From Nitrosomonas sp. (GTDB taxonomy: Bacteria; Pseudomonadota; Gammaproteobacteria; Burkholderiales; Nitrosomonadaceae): a stretch of DNA of 8,287 nucleotides. Shown one piece after another: positions 7,196 to 8,287 of the stretch. The position numbers and the translations under genes are program-made. Position 1 is the stretch's first letter, and every line of letters begins with the position of its first letter. The notes below the pieces were generated by a model. It did not search any database. It had not been told where the DNA came from and was given only the letters and a program-made list of their open reading frames with translations. Where the stretch lies: contig SXJH01000257.1 of the NCBI GenBank assembly GCA_005779435.1, positions 1 to 8,287 on the forward strand, in the 5' to 3' direction.

Positions 7196-7743
7196 TCAAA
7201 AATCGGGAACGCGGTATTGACCTTGCCGTCTTTGGGCGGCGCAAAACCGATGACAAACCGTATGCCGCCGGAACTGCAATATTGCGATGCTTCGCCGTCC
7301 GGTTTGTTGTATCCGCACCGCACCCAATCCGGCGAACCCGGCGGGCATTGTGCGTCCGGCTGTGCAACGGCATGACCGATGGAATTGATCACTTGTGCGG
7401 CAGTGCAATTATCCGGAAACATGGAAGAAAATTTGTTTTTATCCGGATGTTTTTTATATGACCAACGCCCGGTATAAACACCGGCTGCATTGGGTTTGCT
7501 TTGGATATCGAGCCGCGCGACAACCGCCGGATTGATGCCGCCGGGGCGCGCATGAAAACCTTTGGGCCGGTTTTGATTCCATTCGCCGCAAAACACATGC
7601 CGCTGATTTAATTGCAATCCGTTATCGAGTGTTACCCAGTGCGGCTGAGATTCGCAATCGGCCTGCGCCAGCGCGGACAGCGGCATTGCGATCCATGCGC
7701 AAAAAAGAAATTTCGCTAATAGCCGTATTTTGGGGGATTTCAT
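7192..7743 (-). CDS. Secreted EndoU-like nuclease domain protein
   Basis: This 183-residue protein begins with a Sec signal peptide: basic KSPKIRLLAK, a hydrophobic core to about residue 23, then ALAQA with likely cleavage after A26 or A28. The mature part resembles bacterial EndoU RNase domains. RHVFCGEWN carries H49, RPKGFHARPGG carries H64, and NAAGVYTGRWSYKKHPDKNKF leads to FSSMFPDNCTAAQVINSI with K102/K104 near the SSMFP motif. NTAFPIF closes the domain. Two histidines and a lysine form the known EndoU catalytic triad, so activity is plausible. Six cysteines in the mature part (C30, C52, C113, C133, C143, C156) fit disulfide bonds outside the cytoplasm. The ATG at 7743 has only a weak GAG ribosome site. 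It overlaps the next gene by 4 bp and is divergent from rimO. A nuclease for RNA scavenging or a toxin are both possible. Confidence 0.82.
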   Translation of the reverse strand: MKSPKIRLLAKFLFCAWIAMPLSALAQADCESQPHWVTLDNGLQLNQRHVFCGEWNQNRPKGFHARPGGINPAVVARLDIQSKPNAAGVYTGRWSYKKHPDKNKFSSMFPDNCTAAQVINSIGHAVAQPDAQCPPGSPDWVRCGYNKPDGEASQYCSSGGIRFVIGFAPPKDGKVNTAFPIFE

Positions 7744-7837
7744 CGCTAACTCGCAAAGATAAAAATTCTTGAAGTACCGTTATCGGCTAAAATTTGCGGT
7801 TTATTCCTTTGCATCCGATCCGATCGTATTGAAGACC
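7744..7837. other. Divergent intergenic region between the EndoU-like gene and rimO
   Basis: These 94 bp must contain the start signals of both flanking genes. I found no -35/-10 pair with acceptable spacing that I would defend. TTGAAG (7769-7774) and TAAAAT (7788-7793) are only 13 bp apart. No repeat or RNA structure was seen. Confidence 0.4.
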
Positions 7838-8287
7838 ATGTCATCATCCAAACAAACCGCGCAGAAAGTGGGTTTTATTTCCCTGGGCTGCCCTAAGGCG
7901 TTAGTCGACTCCGAACAAATTCTGACACAGTTGCGCGCCGAAGGCTACGAAATATCGCCCTCCTACGAAGACGCCGATTTGGTGGTGGTCAATACCTGCG
8001 GGTTTATCGACAGTGCGGTGGAAGAATCGCTGGATGCGATAGGCGAAGCGCTGGCAGAGAACGGCAAAGTGATCGTCACCGGATGTTTGGGCGCGAAAGA
8101 AGACGGCGACGTCGTCAAGCGTGCGCATCCGCAAGTGCTGGCGGTTACCGGGCCGCATGCGTTGCCGGAAGTGATGTCGGCGATTCATGCGCATTTGCCG
8201 CAACCGCACGACCCTTATACCAGCCTGATTCCGCCGCAAGGCATCCGGTTGACGCCCAGACATTATGCGTATATCAAAATTTCCGAA
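7838..8287 (+). CDS. rimO: RimO, ribosomal protein S12 methylthiotransferase (partial, C-terminus beyond right edge)
   Basis: RimO is a radical-SAM enzyme that adds a methylthio group to the conserved aspartate of ribosomal protein S12. The first 150 codons are present and open to the window edge. The N-terminal UPF0004 domain shows its three iron-sulfur ligands: C18 in [15 protein letters not shown]54 in VVVNTCGFI and C83 in VTGCLGAKE. These are diagnostic for methylthiotransferases, and the [11 protein letters not shown] form points to RimO rather than MiaB. The sequence stops at AYIKISE, just before where the radical-SAM CxxxCxxC motif is expected. The ATG at 7838 has only a weak GAAG upstream. 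No functional link to its neighbours is apparent; it is a housekeeping gene. Confidence 0.96.
   Translation, partial: MSSSKQTAQKVGFISLGCPKALVDSEQILTQLRAEGYEISPSYEDADLVVVNTCGFIDSAVEESLDAIGEALAENGKVIVTGCLGAKEDGDVVKRAHPQVLAVTGPHALPEVMSAIHAHLPQPHDPYTSLIPPQGIRLTPRHYAYIKISE

Noticed and set aside
7769..7793. TTGAAG and TAAAAT as a rimO promoter
   Set aside because: The 13-bp spacing is too short for a sigma-70 promoter.
7901..8263. 120-codon minus-strand open frame
   Set aside because: It is antisense to rimO, whose three iron-sulfur cysteines are in the plus-strand frame.
1..8287. CRISPR arrays, tRNA genes, insertion sequences or carboxysome genes
   Set aside because: No regularly spaced repeats, cloverleaf sequences, transposase motifs or shell-protein genes were seen on either strand.

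Overview
The window reads as the chromosome of a chemolithoautotrophic proteobacterium, most likely a betaproteobacterial ammonia oxidiser of the Nitrosomonas type. The main evidence is a form IA RuBisCO locus in the order cbbL-cbbS-cbbQ-cbbO with a divergent LysR regulator, cbbR, and no carboxysome genes in view (the 'IAq' arrangement). The genus is an inference from gene order and protein similarity recalled from memory; no search was run.

Positions 1-4729 (minus strand) hold the Calvin-cycle operon. It contains RuBisCO large subunit (4729-3308), small subunit (3230-2874), the AAA+ activase motor CbbQ (2767-1961) and the VWA-domain adaptor CbbO, which starts at 1907 and runs off the left edge. 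CbbO is open for 635 codons with an intact DLSES MIDAS motif. A strong intrinsic terminator lies between cbbS and cbbQ and a hairpin lies between cbbL and cbbS. Both could make the enzyme subunits far more abundant than the activase.

Positions 4730-4951 are the divergent cbbL/cbbR control region. A minus-strand promoter (TTGTTC-17 bp-TATAGT) has a perfect ATAAG-N6-CTTAT inverted repeat centred about 65 bp upstream of the predicted start point, plus another half-site over the -35/spacer region. This is the standard layout of a LysR-type recognition and activation site. The same repeat sits just upstream of cbbR, which suggests autoregulation.

Positions 4952-6880 (plus strand) hold cbbR, then a four-helix membrane protein with a coiled coil and a histidine-kinase-dimerisation-like segment lacking a recognisable phospho-acceptor His and any ATPase domain. 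A 75-residue two-helix membrane protein follows it by 2 bp. The three could form one transcript.

Positions 6881-7743 (minus strand) hold a Sec-exported EndoU-like protein and, overlapping its stop by ATGA, a 104-residue acidic protein. The arrangement resembles a toxin/immunity pair and is the least explained part of the window. The pair converges on the preceding membrane gene with no spacer.

Positions 7838-8287 (plus strand) are the first 150 codons of rimO, the ribosomal protein S12 methylthiotransferase. No tRNA, rRNA, CRISPR array or insertion sequence was seen, and no stretch over 300 bp lacks a gene.
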